64,000 nt of DNA from Nitrospira defluvii (GTDB lineage Bacteria; Nitrospirota; Nitrospiria; Nitrospirales; Nitrospiraceae), in contig WYAX01000003.1 in the NCBI GenBank assembly GCA_011525625.1, positions 186,001-250,000 on the forward strand, in the 5' to 3' direction. Numbering within the stretch: position 1 is the stretch's first letter; every line of letters starts with the position of its first letter. The position numbers were made by a program, and so were the translations under genes. The notes beneath the pieces are model-generated. The model was not told where the DNA came from. It did no database searches and saw nothing but the letters and a program-made list of their open reading frames with translations. Shown in pieces: positions 8,742-20,268 of the stretch.

Positions 8742-9749
8742 CTAGCGAATGACGATCAGATGGTCCGTGAGCCGAACCATATGAATGGGCAGCGTATCCG
8801 CCAGCGTGGTGATGACGTGGGATGGATCGGCAAGGTTATAGATGCCGGTGATCGGGAGCGCGCGCAGGGCGGGATTCCAGATGAGGATATACCCGTGATG
8901 GTACCGGGCCAGATCGTGCACGACATCGGACAGGGGTGTGCGGACGAACACCAGGCGACCGTGCATCCAGGCGGCCACAGCAGTCGTGTCCACGCGATCG
9001 ATCGCCCCGGCGCCATTCGGGCCGACGGACACCTGATCGCCTGCGGCCAATCGAACGGCGGAATCCGATCGTCTCTTCCCGTCGGCAACCAGTACCGAAC
9101 CGTTCAGCACGGTGACTTGCACATTCGTGTGACGATCCTGGACCACAAATTCCGTCCCGACGGCCGTCGTGGCCACTCCGCGACTCTCAACGGTAAACGG
9201 CCGCTCTGCATTGGGTTGAACGGCAAAGAAGGCCTCTCCTCGCAACAAGTCCACGTGCCGCCGATCTGGCGCATACCGAACCGCGATCGCGCTGTCGGTA
9301 TTCAACCTGACGGTTGATCGATCCGGAAGGGTCACGACACGTTGCTCTCCGACACCTGTCGAATAGTCGGAATGGATCCACATCAAGATCGCCTCGCTCC
9401 AGAGCGCCATCCCGACGAGCAGGAAGACGGCTGCGGCCGCCACGCTTCCCCGGCGCCAGACAGGTCCCGCCGACCGCCGTGCCGCATCGACCCCACCGCG
9501 CGGCATGCGCTCGAACGCGGCGCGTTGCAACTCTGGTGCATGCCACAACGCCCGAACCTGCTGATAGGCGCGCGCATGCGCCGGACTTTGGGCGCACCAT
9601 TCGTCCAAGCGTCGGCGGTCGGCCTGAGAAAAACCGGCAGCGGCCTCGCGCATAAACCAGGCGGTCGCTTCTTTCATCACTTCAGGATCTGACGGTAGGG
9701 GCCCGGCCCCAAACGGCGAACGGTTGTCTTCAGGTCGCATGTGGCCCAT
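8742..9749 (-). CDS. fecR: FecR-family anti-sigma factor
   Basis: Inner-membrane regulator, 335 residues, that senses the occupied TonB receptor and controls the ECF sigma factor. The N-terminal cytoplasmic DUF4880-like part has WFMREAAAGFSQADRRRLDEW. One membrane helix follows at about residues 102-123. The periplasmic FecR domain contains TLPDRSTVRLNTDSAIAV and RGEAFFAVQPNAERPF, and a C-terminal STN-like segment (LPITGIYNLADPSHVITTLA) follows. It sits between the sigma gene and the receptor on the same strand, the classical order. Two nearby ATGs (9749 and 9740) are possible starts; neither has a strong ribosome site. Confidence 0.92.
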   Translation of the reverse strand: MGHMRPEDNRSPFGAGPLPSDPEVMKEATAWFMREAAAGFSQADRRRLDEWCAQSPAHARAYQQVRALWHAPELQRAAFERMPRGGVDAARRSAGPVWRRGSVAAAAVFLLVGMALWSEAILMWIHSDYSTGVGEQRVVTLPDRSTVRLNTDSAIAVRYAPDRRHVDLLRGEAFFAVQPNAERPFTVESRGVATTAVGTEFVVQDRHTNVQVTVLNGSVLVADGKRRSDSAVRLAAGDQVSVGPNGAGAIDRVDTTAVAAWMHGRLVFVRTPLSDVVHDLARYHHGYILIWNPALRALPITGIYNLADPSHVITTLADTLPIHMVRLTDHLIVIR

Positions 9750-9844
9750 GAGGGATCGGAGAACCGGTGCACGAGAGCAATCGAGATACTATAGGCTCTT
9801 CTCTTCGACGTGTCAGCTCGCGCTTTTCCCCCTCTCTCCCCCCG

Positions 9845-10366
9845 TCACGCAGACAGGTCGTCGGACGGCAACGCCTCCTGACAGCAGATCATGGCTCTCA
9901 CGAGATGTTTCTCGACCGCACGTTCCGACATCCCCAGTTGCGTCGCAATTTCCTGGTAGGAATACCCGTACACCCTCCGCATAGCAAAGACAGTTCGCGT
10001 GCGATCCGGGAGCGTGGACAGCGCCTTCTCCAGCGTGGCCACCAACTGCTTGTCATAGGCCTGGGCATCGACGGGTCGTGACTCGGTGGGAACCTGTTCG
10101 GCATCTTCGAGCGACGTCTGTCTCTGACCGCGGAACTTCTGCTTTCTAAAATGGTCCAAGGCGAGATTGGTCGCAGTCCGAAACAAAAAGGCGCGGGGGG
10201 ACACCACGATGTGTGAGCTGGGAACGTCGGCAAGACGAATGTACGCTTCCTGAGCCAGATCAGCTGCCGTTTCCTGACATCCGACCATGCGCCGTAGCAT
10301 GGCCAGGAGATCGCGCTGATGTTCATGAAACAAGCGTTCTAGATCGATCGAGGGTGAGGCGCTCAT
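9845..10366 (-). CDS. fecI: ECF sigma factor, FecI type
   Basis: About 173 residues. Sigma region 2 is seen in LFHEHQRDLLAMLRRMVG...AADLAQEAYIRL and FRTATNLALDHFRKQ. Region 4 is seen in LPDRTRTVFAMRRVYGYSY followed by IATQLGMSERAVEKHLVRAM. It should direct RNA polymerase to the receptor promoter when released by FecR. The frame extends upstream to a TTG at 10387, but the ATG at 10366 is the more likely start. First gene of the sigma-fecR-receptor-DUF4198-PepSY group. Confidence 0.93.
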   Translation of the reverse strand: MSASPSIDLERLFHEHQRDLLAMLRRMVGCQETAADLAQEAYIRLADVPSSHIVVSPRAFLFRTATNLALDHFRKQKFRGQRQTSLEDAEQVPTESRPVDAQAYDKQLVATLEKALSTLPDRTRTVFAMRRVYGYSYQEIATQLGMSERAVEKHLVRAMICCQEALPSDDLSA

Positions 10367-10557
10367 GTCGTCGTTTCTCTGGCTCAATCGGTGCGGCCGC
10401 CGTGCCGTGCTCGGCGGCCTGCGATGCCCGGCACTGGTGACACTGCGGGCGCCAGCCTAGTGCCTCCCAGGGGAAAAGAGAATGATCGAATTCCTGATCG
10501 GCCAGGCGAGGCCTTGATTGTGAGGACGGACGTCGCGGGATCGAGATTGTCGGTCCG

Positions 10558-13500
10558 TCAGGCGGCAGGATGGAGGGAAGCGGCCCTGGCGCGCACCCAG
10601 CGCAACCGTAGGCGATCGAGGAACAGGTAGACAACGGGCGTCGTGTACAGGGTCAGGACCTGACTCACAAGGAGACCTCCGACGATCGCAATGCCCAACG
10701 GACGCCGCAATTCCGACCCCACCCCCGTGCCCAGTGCCAGCGGGAGCGCGCCCAACAGGGCTGCCGCCGTGGTCATCATGATCGGACGGAACCGGAGCAA
10801 ACAGGCTTCGTAAATCGCCGCCTGGGGAGTCTTGCCCTCCCCCATGCGTTCGCTCTGCAGCGCAAAATCGATCATCATGATGGCATTTTTTTTCACAATG
10901 CCGATCAAGAGCATGATCCCGATCAAGGCGATCATGCTCAGTTCGGTCTTGAACAACAGCAACGCGAGCAACGCCCCGACGCCGGCCGACGGAAGGGTCG
11001 ACAGAATCGTAAGCGGATGGATGTAGCTCTCGTACAGAATCCCCAACACAATGTAGACCGTGACGAGGGCCGCCAGAATCAACCACGGCTGATTCTCCGC
11101 AGACGACTGAAATGCTTTGGCGGTTCCCTGGAAGGTACCGCGCACGCCAGCAGGCAGACCGATGTCATGCATCGCCTGATCGATCGCCGCCACGGCCTCG
11201 CCGAGCGACGCGCCCGCCGCCATATTGAACGACACGGTCACTGCGGGGAACTGCCCCTGGTGATTGACGGACAAGATGGCATTGGCCGGTTCATACCGGG
11301 TCACCGCGCTCAAGGGCACTTGCGCACCGCTCGGCGAGCGCACATAAATGTCATGGAGCGCGGCGGGGTTCTGCCAGTACTGCGGCGCGACCTCCATCAC
11401 CACGTGGTATTGGTTGAGCGGTGTATACATAATCGACACCTGTCGTTGACCGAAGGCATCGTACAGCGTGTCATCGATCAGTTGAGGCGTCAGGCCGAGT
11501 CGCGACGCCGTGCTTCGGTCGAACACGACCAGCGATTGCTGGCCGCGGTCCTGCTGATCGCTGTTCACATCCACGATTTGCGACAGCGTCCGCAGCTTGC
11601 TCTCGACTTTGGGCGCCCAGGTATTGAGGTCGTCCAGGTCCACGCTCTGCAGGGTATATTGATATTGTGCGCTGCTCGCCCGCCCGCCGATACGCAAATC
11701 TTGAATCGCTTGCAAATAGGTCGGCGCACCCGGAACCTTTGCCAGCTTGGGGCGCAACCGAGCCATCACCTCCTCGGAACTCATGCGCCGCTCTTCAAGC
11801 GGCTTCAATGCAATGAACATCCGCCCCGTGTTCGTCGTACCGGAATGACTCCCGCCGCCGGTGAACCCCGTAATGCTCGCCACCGCCGGATCGCTCTGGA
11901 TGATGCCCACCACCTCGGTCAGCTTATCGCGCATGGCTTGGAATGAAATATCCTGCGCGGCGCGGATGTTTCCAAAGAGGCGCCCTGTATCCTGCTGCGG
12001 AAAGAACCCTTTCGGCACGAGTATATACAGATAGATCGTGAGGGCCATCGTTGCCAAAGTCACCACGAGCATCGTGCGGGGATGCCGGAGCACCCAGGCC
12101 AGACTCGACGCATACCCTCGCGACATCGCATCGAAGCCCCGCTCGCTCAGGCGATACCACCAACCATGGCCGGCGTCCGCCTCCGATTTCAACACCCGCG
12201 CGCACAACATGGGAATCGTCGTCAGCGACACCACCAATGACACCCCGATCGCCACCGACAGCGTCACAGCAAACTCACGAAACAAGCGGCCCATCATCCC
12301 GCCCATCAAAAACACCGGAATGAAGACCGCCACCAGGGAGAGGGTCATCGACACCACCGTAAACGCGATGTCCTTCGCGCCCCGCAAGGCCGCCTCCATG
12401 GCCGGCACACCCTGTTCGCGATAGCGCGTGATGTTTTCGAGCACCACGATCGCATCGTCGACCACAAAGCCGGTGGCGATCGTCAACGCCATCAGCGACA
12501 AGTTGTCGAGGCTGTAATTGAGGAGATACATCACGCCGAACGTGGAGATCAGCGAGACCGGGACCGCCACCGCCGGGATCAGGGTGGCACGTAGATTTCG
12601 CAGAAACACGAACACCACCAGAATCACCAAGGCCACGGAGATGGCCATGGTGCGCTCCACGTCGTGCAGGGAGGCACGGATGACGGGAGTGCGGTCCATC
12701 ACGATCGACAACGACATGCTGCCCGGCAGCGACGCTTCCAATTGCGGCAATCGCGCACGGAGTCGATCCACTGTTTCGATGATGTTGGCCTCGGGTTGCC
12801 GGTAGATGATCACCAGCACCGCCGGCGTACCGTTCGCCACGCCCATGGTCCGCAAATCTTCGACCGACGATTCCACCGACGCGATATCGGACAGATGCAC
12901 CGCCCGCCCGTTGCGATAGGCCACGATCAACGGCAGATACTCTTCCGCCCGGTGGAGTTGATCGTTGGTTCGGATCTGCCACGTGCGATCGGCGGCGGTC
13001 AGCTGCCCCTTCGGCCGATTCACGTTCGTGCTGGTCAGGACCTCGCGCACGTCCCCCAGTCCGATCCCGTACTTATTCAACGCCGTGGGGTTAAGATCCA
13101 CCCGAATGGCAGGCAGCGACCCACCGCCCACGGCCACTTGGCCGACACCTTCCACCTGCGACAGTTTCTGCTGCAGGATGCTGGAGGCCGCGTCGTACAT
13201 TTGACCGCGCGTGACCAGGTCGGAGGTGATGGCCAAAATGAGAATGGGCCCGTCGGCCGGATTCACGATGCTATAGCGAGGAGCGCTCGGCAAATTGGGG
13301 GGAAGGTCCACACGAGCGGCGTTGATCGCCGCCTGCACGTCGCGTGCGGCTCCGTCGATATCGCGGGTCAGTTCGAACTGGAGCGTGACGTTGGTGCCGC
13401 CCATCGTGCTGGAGGACGTCATCTCCGTCACGCCGGCAATCCGGGTGAACTGCCGCTCCAAGGGCGCGGCCACGGACGAGGCCATCGTCTCAGGGCTGGC

Positions 13501-13659
13501 CCCCGGCAACGAGGCCGAGACATTGATCGTTGGGAATTCGACCTGCGGCAATGCAGCGACCGGCAGGAACGGAAACGCCACGATCCCGATGAACGTCGCC
13601 CCGAGGGTCAATAACGTCGTGGCCACCGGACGTCGGACAAAGGGAGCCGAGATATTCAT
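10558..13659 (-). CDS. mdtC: RND multidrug efflux transporter, MdtC-like subunit
   Basis: Inner-membrane proton-driven exporter of 1033 residues, the usual RND length. It begins [17 protein letters not shown] with the first membrane helix. It shows the conserved intramembrane block [17 protein letters not shown] in the first half, with the two aspartates that carry protons, and the matching helices in the second half ([23 protein letters not shown]). Its start overlaps the stop of mdtB by ATGA, so translation is coupled. MdtB-MdtC pairs form a hetero-trimer fed by the adaptor MdtA; an outer-membrane channel is not encoded here. Confidence 0.93.
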   Translation of the reverse strand: MNISAPFVRRPVATTLLTLGATFIGIVAFPFLPVAALPQVEFPTINVSASLPGASPETMASSVAAPLERQFTRIAGVTEMTSSSTMGGTNVTLQFELTRDIDGAARDVQAAINAARVDLPPNLPSAPRYSIVNPADGPILILAITSDLVTRGQMYDAASSILQQKLSQVEGVGQVAVGGGSLPAIRVDLNPTALNKYGIGLGDVREVLTSTNVNRPKGQLTAADRTWQIRTNDQLHRAEEYLPLIVAYRNGRAVHLSDIASVESSVEDLRTMGVANGTPAVLVIIYRQPEANIIETVDRLRARLPQLEASLPGSMSLSIVMDRTPVIRASLHDVERTMAISVALVILVVFVFLRNLRATLIPAVAVPVSLISTFGVMYLLNYSLDNLSLMALTIATGFVVDDAIVVLENITRYREQGVPAMEAALRGAKDIAFTVVSMTLSLVAVFIPVFLMGGMMGRLFREFAVTLSVAIGVSLVVSLTTIPMLCARVLKSEADAGHGWWYRLSERGFDAMSRGYASSLAWVLRHPRTMLVVTLATMALTIYLYILVPKGFFPQQDTGRLFGNIRAAQDISFQAMRDKLTEVVGIIQSDPAVASITGFTGGGSHSGTTNTGRMFIALKPLEERRMSSEEVMARLRPKLAKVPGAPTYLQAIQDLRIGGRASSAQYQYTLQSVDLDDLNTWAPKVESKLRTLSQIVDVNSDQQDRGQQSLVVFDRSTASRLGLTPQLIDDTLYDAFGQRQVSIMYTPLNQYHVVMEVAPQYWQNPAALHDIYVRSPSGAQVPLSAVTRYEPANAILSVNHQGQFPAVTVSFNMAAGASLGEAVAAIDQAMHDIGLPAGVRGTFQGTAKAFQSSAENQPWLILAALVTVYIVLGILYESYIHPLTILSTLPSAGVGALLALLLFKTELSMIALIGIMLLIGIVKKNAIMMIDFALQSERMGEGKTPQAAIYEACLLRFRPIMMTTAAALLGALPLALGTGVGSELRRPLGIAIVGGLLVSQVLTLYTTPVVYLFLDRLRLRWVRARAASLHPAA

Positions 13660-16600
13660 GGACGACCTGTCGGCAACGCCTCGCCCACGAGGTCCCGCCC
13701 AGGGCTGCGGCGGAAATGCGCCGCCAGCCGATCCAAGGCGAGGTAGACCACCGGCGTCGTATAGAGCGTCAGGAGCTGGCTCAAGATCAACCCGCCGACG
13801 ATCGCGATACCCAGCGGACGTCGCAGTTCCGAGCCGACCCCAGACCCCATCGCCAGCGGCAGGGCCCCGAAGAGCGCGGCCATGGTGGTCATCATGATGG
13901 GGCGAAACCGCAAAAGCCCGGCCTCGTAAATGGCTTGTTCCGGCGACTTGCCTTCATTGCGCTCGGCGTCCAAGGCAAAGTCGATCATCATGATCGCGTT
14001 CTTTTTCACGATGCCGATCAACAGAATGATGCCGATCAGCGCGATGATGCTGAAATCCATCCGAAACAATAACAGAGCCAAGAGCGCGCCGACGCCGGCG
14101 GAAGGCAGCGTCGAGAGGATGGTGAGCGGATGAATGTAGCTTTCATATAAAATGCCCAGGACGATGTACACGGTGATCAATGCCGCCAGAATCAGCAACG
14201 GCTCATGCTCCAGGGAGCTTTGAAACGCCTGCGCGGCGCCCTGAAAATTCCCGCGGATGCTGGCCGGCAACCCCAACTCTTGCGTCACCTGCCGGATCTC
14301 CGCCACCGCCGCGCCGAGCGAGCCGCCGGGCGCAAGGTTGAATGAGATCGTGACCGCAGGAAACTGGCCCTGCCGGCTGATCACGAGCGGCACCGCGGTT
14401 TCCGTCACCCGAGTAAAAACGTTCAACGGCACGGATCCGCCGCTGCCTCGCACTTCCAACGACTGCAACGCCTCCGGCCCCTTCTGAAATTCCGGCATCA
14501 CCTCAAGAATCACGCGGTACTGATTCAGCTGCGTGAACATGGTCGACACTTGTCGCTGCCCAAACGCATCGTACAAGGTGTCCGTGACGAGCTGGGGGGT
14601 AATCCCCATGCGGGAGGCCGTATTCCGATCGATTTCCACCAGGGACGCGAGTCCGTGCGTGAGCTGATCGCTGCTCACATCGCGCAACTCAGGCCGTTGT
14701 TGCAGCGCCTCCAGCAGTTTCGGCGCCCAGCGGTTCAACTCCTCCGGATCGGCGTCTTCCAACGTGTATTGGAACTGGGTCCGGCTGACGCGATCTTCCA
14801 CGGTGAGGTCCTGCACGGGCTGCAGATGCAGCGTCAGTCCCTCCACCGCAGCGACACGCGCCTCAAGTCGCCGGATGATGTCGCCGGCGTCGCCGGACCG
14901 TTCCCGGAGCGGCTTGAGATTGATATACATGCGCCCGCTGTTCAGCGTCGTGTTCGTCCCGTCGACGCCGATGAAGGACGTCAGGCTTTCCACCGCCGGC
15001 TCTTCCAGAATCGCTTGCGCCATCACTTGCTGCCGTTCGCTCATGGCCTTGAACGACACGGACTGCGGCCCCTCTGTGATGCCGAGAATGACGCCGGTAT
15101 CCTGGAGCGGGAAGAAGCCCTTGGGAATGAGGACGTACAGCGCGACCGTTACGACCACCGTCGCACCCGTCACCAGCAACGTGGCGCGCTGTCGGCGCAA
15201 GACCCAGCGCAAGCTACGGCCATAGCCTGCGATAATTCGGTCCAAGATCCGCTGCGAAGCCCTCGCCATCGGGCCAAGCCGTTCCTCGCGCCGTTCACGC
15301 AGCAACCTCGCACACATCATCGGCGTCAGGGTCAGAGAGACGAGCGCTGAAATCAGGATGGTGATGCTCAGCGTCACGGCGAACTCGCGGAACAGACGCC
15401 CGACCACATCGCCCATGAACAACAGGGGAATCAACACCGCGATCAGGGACACGGTGAGCGACAAAATGGTGAAGGCGATCTGCTTGGAACCCTTGAGCGC
15501 GGCCTGAAACGGCGAGTCCCCTCGCTCGATATAGCGCGCGATATTTTCGATCATGACGATGGCATCGTCCACGACAAAGCCGGTAGAGATCGTCAGCGCC
15601 ATCAAGGTCAGGTTGTTCAAACTGAATCCCAACAGATGCATCACGCCGAAGGTCCCGACCAGGGACAATGGCACCGCCACCGCCGGGATCACGGTCGCGG
15701 GGAGCGTCCGCAGAAATACAAAGATCACCAGAATCACGAGCGCCACGGCCAGTACCAGTTCCACCTGCACGTCACGGACCGTCGCGCGGATCGAGGTCGT
15801 CCGATCGGTCAACACCGACACCTGCACCGAAGAGGGTAAGGTCCCCTGCAACTGCGGCAACAAGGCCTTCACCCGGTCGACCACCTCGATCACGTTCGTG
15901 CCCGGCTGACGCTGGATGTTGACGATCACTGCCGGCGTCTCGTTCATCCAGGCGGCTTGTTTGGAGTTCTCCACGTCGTCGAGGACCTCCGCGACCTCCG
16001 AGAGACGAACCGGCGCGCCGTTACGATAGGCGACGATCAGCGCCCGGTAATCCTTGCTGGAGAACAATTGATCCGTGGCATTGATGATCGAGGCGCGCCG
16101 CGGGCCATCGAACCCGCCCTTCGCCTGATTCACGTTCGCCGCCGCCACCACCGTGCGCAGGTCCTCCAGGGTCAGCCCATAGGCGGCCAACGCGCGCGGA
16201 TTCGCCTGGATGCGCACGGCGGGACGCTGCCCTCCGCTGATGCTCACCAGACCGACACCGGACAACTGTGAAATTTTCTGTGCGAAACGGGTTTCCGCCA
16301 GATCCCGCACTTGAGGAAGCGGCAACGTGGCCGAGGTCAGGGCCAGCGTCAGGATCGGCGCATCGGCGGGATTGACCTTGTTGTAGACCGGCGGGGCCGG
16401 AAGATCACGCGGCAGGAAGGCGGCCGCGGCGTTCATCGCCGCCTGCACCTCTTGCTCCGCGATATCCAGCGCGATATCCAGACTGAATTGCAGCGTGACG
16501 ATCGAACTCCCGCCCGAACTGCTGGAGGTCATCTGGTTCAAGCCGGGCATCTGCCCGAACTGGCGCTCCAGCGGCGCGGTGATCGAGGAGGTCATGACGT

Positions 16601-16769
16601 CCGGCCCGGCCCCGGGGTAGAACGTCAGCACCTGGATGGTGGGATAATCGACTTGCGGCAGGGCGGAAACGGGCAACTGGCGATAGGCGAGGCCGCCGGC
16701 CAGGAGAATGGCGATCATCGTCAGAACCGTCGCCACCGGCCGGACGATGAAAAGCCGCGAGGGATTCAC
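13656..16769 (-). CDS. mdtB: RND multidrug efflux transporter, MdtB-like subunit
   Basis: Partner of MdtC, 1037 residues. Features: N-terminal [18 protein letters not shown] helix, periplasmic porter segments ([20 protein letters not shown]), [17 protein letters not shown] with the paired aspartates in helix 4, and a C-terminal bundle ([23 protein letters not shown]). It resembles the downstream mdtC throughout, as expected from an old duplication, for example the shared [20 protein letters not shown] block. Its start overlaps the mdtA stop by ATGA. MdtB is named from order in the operon and the MNPSRLFI opening. Confidence 0.93.
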   Translation of the reverse strand: MNPSRLFIVRPVATVLTMIAILLAGGLAYRQLPVSALPQVDYPTIQVLTFYPGAGPDVMTSSITAPLERQFGQMPGLNQMTSSSSGGSSIVTLQFSLDIALDIAEQEVQAAMNAAAAFLPRDLPAPPVYNKVNPADAPILTLALTSATLPLPQVRDLAETRFAQKISQLSGVGLVSISGGQRPAVRIQANPRALAAYGLTLEDLRTVVAAANVNQAKGGFDGPRRASIINATDQLFSSKDYRALIVAYRNGAPVRLSEVAEVLDDVENSKQAAWMNETPAVIVNIQRQPGTNVIEVVDRVKALLPQLQGTLPSSVQVSVLTDRTTSIRATVRDVQVELVLAVALVILVIFVFLRTLPATVIPAVAVPLSLVGTFGVMHLLGFSLNNLTLMALTISTGFVVDDAIVMIENIARYIERGDSPFQAALKGSKQIAFTILSLTVSLIAVLIPLLFMGDVVGRLFREFAVTLSITILISALVSLTLTPMMCARLLRERREERLGPMARASQRILDRIIAGYGRSLRWVLRRQRATLLVTGATVVVTVALYVLIPKGFFPLQDTGVILGITEGPQSVSFKAMSERQQVMAQAILEEPAVESLTSFIGVDGTNTTLNSGRMYINLKPLRERSGDAGDIIRRLEARVAAVEGLTLHLQPVQDLTVEDRVSRTQFQYTLEDADPEELNRWAPKLLEALQQRPELRDVSSDQLTHGLASLVEIDRNTASRMGITPQLVTDTLYDAFGQRQVSTMFTQLNQYRVILEVMPEFQKGPEALQSLEVRGSGGSVPLNVFTRVTETAVPLVISRQGQFPAVTISFNLAPGGSLGAAVAEIRQVTQELGLPASIRGNFQGAAQAFQSSLEHEPLLILAALITVYIVLGILYESYIHPLTILSTLPSAGVGALLALLLFRMDFSIIALIGIILLIGIVKKNAIMMIDFALDAERNEGKSPEQAIYEAGLLRFRPIMMTTMAALFGALPLAMGSGVGSELRRPLGIAIVGGLILSQLLTLYTTPVVYLALDRLAAHFRRSPGRDLVGEALPTGRP

Positions 16770-18004
16770 GTTCGCGTCCCCTGCATTCGCCGTTCGCCTT
16801 CGGGCGTCGGCCCCTCCTGACCGGCCGGCACGGCACCCGCTGCCGGTCGCAGGTCAACCTTGCTGCCTTCACGCAGTTTTTCAGTTCCGTCGACGACGAC
16901 CATCTCCCCCGCCGCCAACCCGGTCTCGATCGCAGCCTCTTCTCCCTGGGTCACGCCCACGGTGATCGCACGTACGCTGACCGTGCGTGCGGCTTCGTCG
17001 ACCACATAGACGAATGTCCCCTTCGGTCCGCGCTGCACGGCGGCGGAAGGAACCACAACCGCCCCCTGTTTGGTATCCAGCAGCAACCGGGCATTCACAA
17101 ACTGGTTGGGAAAGAGCGCGCCGTCTTCGTTCGCAAAGACTGCCTTCAAACGCACGGTGCCGGTCGTCGGGTCGATTTGATTGTCGACAGTCAGCAAGGT
17201 CCCGATCGCCAGTTTGCGCTTTTGCTCGCGATCAAAGGCCTCCACGACCAGGGGCGTGCCGGCCTTGAGCCGTTGAAAGACCGCCGGAAGATGATCCTCC
17301 GCCAACGCGAACACCACCGTAATAGGCTGCAACTGCGTGATCACCAACAAGCCGTTGGGATCGTTCGCGTGCACGATATTGCCCGGGTCGACGAGGCGTA
17401 ACCCCACTCGCCCGTTGATCGGCGCCGTGATGCTCGAATAGGTCAGCTGCAGTTTCGCGTTGTCGATTTGCCCCTGGTCGGCCCTGACGATCCCCTCGTA
17501 CTGGCGCACCATCGCTTCCTGCGTGTCGAGCTGTTGCTTGGGAATGAAGTTCTGTTTGAACAGATCCCGGTATCGCTCCAAATCCAACTGCGCATTTTTC
17601 AGCTGCGCCTGATCGCGCGCCATTTGCCCTTCAGCCTGGATCAACTGTACTTCGAAAGGTCGCGAGTCGATCTGCGCCAGCAATTCGCCGCTCCGCACGA
17701 GTTGCCCTTCCGTGAAGAGCACGCGCATCAACTGCCCGTCCACGCGACTCTTCACGGTCACCGTGTTCATGGGAATGACCGACCCCAGGCCGTTCAGATA
17801 AATATTGAGGTCGCCGGTTTTCGCCGTGGCTGCCACGACCGGCGTATTGCGCGCGGCGGGTGACGGGCGTCTTTCCGCCTGACGCGGTTGCGCCTCCCCG
17901 GACCTGGTCATCAACACGTAGGCCCCGACCGCAACCAGACAGGCCGCGGAGAGTCCGATCAACCAGCGTTTCAGCAGCGTCGCAAATCGCACGGATTCAG
18001 CCAT
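16766..18004 (-). CDS. mdtA: Periplasmic adaptor (membrane fusion protein) of the RND pump
   Basis: 412 residues. An N-terminal anchor helix ([19 protein letters not shown]) is followed by the barrel-sandwich (lipoyl-like) half ([17 protein letters not shown]) and the helical hairpin (about residues 110-165). The second lipoyl half follows ([21 protein letters not shown]), then the beta-barrel and membrane-proximal domains. It links MdtB/MdtC to an outer-membrane channel, probably a TolC homologue encoded elsewhere. First gene of the coupled mdtABC operon, 180 bp downstream of the LysR gene and in the same direction. Confidence 0.93.
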   Translation of the reverse strand: MAESVRFATLLKRWLIGLSAACLVAVGAYVLMTRSGEAQPRQAERRPSPAARNTPVVAATAKTGDLNIYLNGLGSVIPMNTVTVKSRVDGQLMRVLFTEGQLVRSGELLAQIDSRPFEVQLIQAEGQMARDQAQLKNAQLDLERYRDLFKQNFIPKQQLDTQEAMVRQYEGIVRADQGQIDNAKLQLTYSSITAPINGRVGLRLVDPGNIVHANDPNGLLVITQLQPITVVFALAEDHLPAVFQRLKAGTPLVVEAFDREQKRKLAIGTLLTVDNQIDPTTGTVRLKAVFANEDGALFPNQFVNARLLLDTKQGAVVVPSAAVQRGPKGTFVYVVDEAARTVSVRAITVGVTQGEEAAIETGLAAGEMVVVDGTEKLREGSKVDLRPAAGAVPAGQEGPTPEGERRMQGTRT

Positions 18005-18184
18005 TGCTTTGCGTCCTTCCGTCCCCCGACATGCCGATCGTGCGGCAGAGGTTCGCCCTCACGGGGTCTCCCGCCACGACCATCGGCCCGGCCTCCGTCA
18101 CCGGAATTGGAAGCCCCTGGCCTGCGCCCGTCCCATCATACCCTATCCACCGGGCTGTCCACAGCCGTGGCGCCTCGACCCCGT

Positions 18185-19081
18185 TCACACAGGCCAATGC
18201 TCCTCGACGACCAGCCGGACCTGATCACTTAGGGCTTTGGCCGCCCCGCTTCGATACCCGCCCTTTCTCCATAACAATCCGACCGCGCGCCTGGGTGTGG
18301 GATTCATCAACGAGATGCTCCGCAGCGCCGCATTGCCCTTCAATCCCAGCGACAACCGCGGCAGCAGGGTCGCCAATCGGCTTGTCCGCACCGTGGCCAG
18401 AATGCCGTCGATCGAGTTCATTTCGACGGCCACCCGGGGACGAATCCCGACCTGTTCAAAACTGGCATCCAATAACCGACGCGTGCAGTACATATCCGGC
18501 AAGAGTACCAGGGGCTCATCCGCCAGGACCTCCAGGGGCAACCGGCGACGTGAGGCCAGGCGGTGCCGGGACGAGGCAATCAGCACGAAGTCTTCTTCGA
18601 AGAGCGGCTCACACTCAATGCGATCGGACCCGGCCGGAACAAACCCGATGCCCAGGTCCAGCACCCCGTTTTTGATCCGGTCTTCGATGTCCGGACCGGA
18701 CAATTCATCGAATTTGAGCAACATTCGCGGATGGAGCGTCGAGAATCGGCTCACGATTTCGGGAACCAAATAGGCATTGACGGTCTGGACGACGCCCACC
18801 GTCAGCGTACCCCGCTGCAGGCCTTCTTCTTCGGCAATTGCCGTCTGTGCCAGTTCCATCTCTCGTAGGGCCCTGCGGGCATGGTCGCGAAAAATCGTTC
18901 CTGCCCGCGTCAACCGAACCGAGCGACCCACGCGATCGAACAGCGGCACTCCGACCTCCTGCTCTAACTGCTTAATCTGAGCGGACAGGGCCGGCTGGGA
19001 CACCGGCAACCCCTTGGCCGCCTTGGTAAAATGCAGGGCATCGGCTACGGCCAGGAAGTACCGGAGGTGGCGAAATTCCAT
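18185..19081 (-). CDS. LysR-family transcriptional regulator (CynR/OxyR-like)
   Basis: 298 residues with the usual two parts. The N-terminal winged helix (MEFRHLRYFLAVADALHFTKAA, PALSAQIKQLEQEVGVPLFDR) is followed by a periplasmic-binding-like effector domain (RGTLTVGVVQTVNAYLVP, DLGIGFVP). It lies just upstream of mdtA in the same direction, so it may regulate the pump and be partly cotranscribed with it. LysR genes are more often divergent from their targets, so control of mdtABC is an inference. The inducer is unknown. A candidate LysR box lies directly upstream at 19098-19118. Confidence 0.92.
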   Translation of the reverse strand: MEFRHLRYFLAVADALHFTKAAKGLPVSQPALSAQIKQLEQEVGVPLFDRVGRSVRLTRAGTIFRDHARRALREMELAQTAIAEEEGLQRGTLTVGVVQTVNAYLVPEIVSRFSTLHPRMLLKFDELSGPDIEDRIKNGVLDLGIGFVPAGSDRIECEPLFEEDFVLIASSRHRLASRRRLPLEVLADEPLVLLPDMYCTRRLLDASFEQVGIRPRVAVEMNSIDGILATVRTSRLATLLPRLSLGLKGNAALRSISLMNPTPRRAVGLLWRKGGYRSGAAKALSDQVRLVVEEHWPV

Positions 19082-19393
19082 TCCACCTCATATCATAATT
19101 AGGAGTGATCATTCTAATCAGAACAAACACTTTGACGTATCGTCCGGCTCGGCACTAGGCTAGCAGTGCATTGGCAACCCCTCCGTCGCCCCAGAAAAGA
19201 CTTGGGTACACGGTGCCTGATCGAATTCGGACACCCTGCAGGCTGGGCAGAAAGGTCGTCCGGCAAGGCCGTAGCGAGGGAAGTGGCCTATCGTACTCGT
19301 GCCGTACGGTGAGCCTCGAAGCGACGCGGGCACCTCGCGGGGGGACTTTGTCGATTGCCTGCGAACAGCCGCACACACCCCCTGGAGGACCTC
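19082..19393. other. 312-bp intergenic region between LysR and MOSC genes
   Basis: Divergent promoter region. It contains the inverted repeat listed at 19098-19118. The rest shows no supported gene, and open frames here are shadows without ribosome sites. The ribosome site of the MOSC gene lies at its right end. Confidence 0.5.
19098..19118. promoter_or_regulatory. Candidate LysR operator (T-N11-A type)
   Basis: ATTAG and CTAAT form an inverted repeat separated by 11 bases, starting 17 bases upstream of the LysR start. This is the position and shape of an autoregulatory LysR box. It also lies in the divergent gap shared with the MOSC gene. No binding evidence exists beyond the pattern. Confidence 0.45.
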
Positions 19394-20218
19394 ATGACCG
19401 TCGAGCAATCTGAATGTGTCGGTACCGTCGCCACCATCTGGCGCTACCCCGTCAAATCCATGCGGGGCGAAGAACTGAATGCCGCGGAGATCACCCTGCG
19501 CGGTCTGGACGGCGACCGGCGGTTTGCCGTGATCGATGCGGAAACCGGCAAGGTCGCGAGCGCCAAACATCCCCCCAAATGGGGGCGGCTGTTCGACTGT
19601 CGTGCGCTGCTGGAGCCAAACGCGACGAACGACCAAGCGGCACCGGTGCATGTCATGCTGCCGGACGGACAGTGGACCAGAAGCGGAACGAGCGACATGG
19701 ACGAACGGTTGTCGGCTCTGCTAGGACGGACCGTACGCCTGACCGCCGCAGTGCCGGTCACCCCGAAACTCGAAGAATACTGGCCTGACGTGCCGGGGCG
19801 CGCCAGACAGGATACCGTGACCGATGAAGTGATGCCGGCCGGCACCTTCTTTGATGGGGCGCTCATCCACCTGATGACGACCGCCACCCTGGACGCCCTC
19901 CGGCGGCTGTACCCGGAAGGCCGTTTTGAAGTGCGACGGTTCCGGCCGAACCTCGTGGTGGCCTCTCCCCCCGGCGAACCACGGTTTCTGGAAAATGATT
20001 GGATCGACCGCACGCTGGCAATCGGCCGAAATCTCCGACTGAAGGTAACGGGGCCTTGCGCCCGTTGCGTCATGACGACTCTCCCCCAGGGAGACCTGCC
20101 GGAAGATCCCGGCATTCTTCGGACGGCGGTACAACATAATCGCGCCGCCGTGGGACTGTACGCCACGGTCCTTACTCCAGGTCGAATCGTGCGGGGAGAT
20201 CAGATCCGGCTGTTGTAA
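19394..20218 (+). CDS. MOSC domain protein with N-terminal beta-barrel
   Basis: 274 residues. The N-terminal MOSC_N barrel (IWRYPVKSMRGEELNAAEIT...GLDGDRRFAVID) is followed by the MOSC domain, with FRPNLVV and a conserved cysteine in GPCARCVMTTLPQGDLP, the sulfur/molybdenum-cofactor contact in this family. Such proteins move sulfur or handle Moco-bound substrates, as in YcbX-like enzymes that reduce N-hydroxylated bases. The start at 19394 has GGAGG 8 bases upstream; the in-frame ATG at 19355 has none. It precedes a second MOSC gene on the same strand. Confidence 0.9.
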   Translation: MTVEQSECVGTVATIWRYPVKSMRGEELNAAEITLRGLDGDRRFAVIDAETGKVASAKHPPKWGRLFDCRALLEPNATNDQAAPVHVMLPDGQWTRSGTSDMDERLSALLGRTVRLTAAVPVTPKLEEYWPDVPGRARQDTVTDEVMPAGTFFDGALIHLMTTATLDALRRLYPEGRFEVRRFRPNLVVASPPGEPRFLENDWIDRTLAIGRNLRLKVTGPCARCVMTTLPQGDLPEDPGILRTAVQHNRAAVGLYATVLTPGRIVRGDQIRLL

Positions 20219-20268
20219 TCAGCAGTGTTACAGACTGAAACCAGAACCACAGGTCAAGGACATCAATC

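Noticed and set aside
11017..16820. Several long plus-strand open frames opposite mdtB and mdtC
   Set aside because: All are antisense shadows of the RND genes; their products are rich in Arg and His with no recognisable domain.
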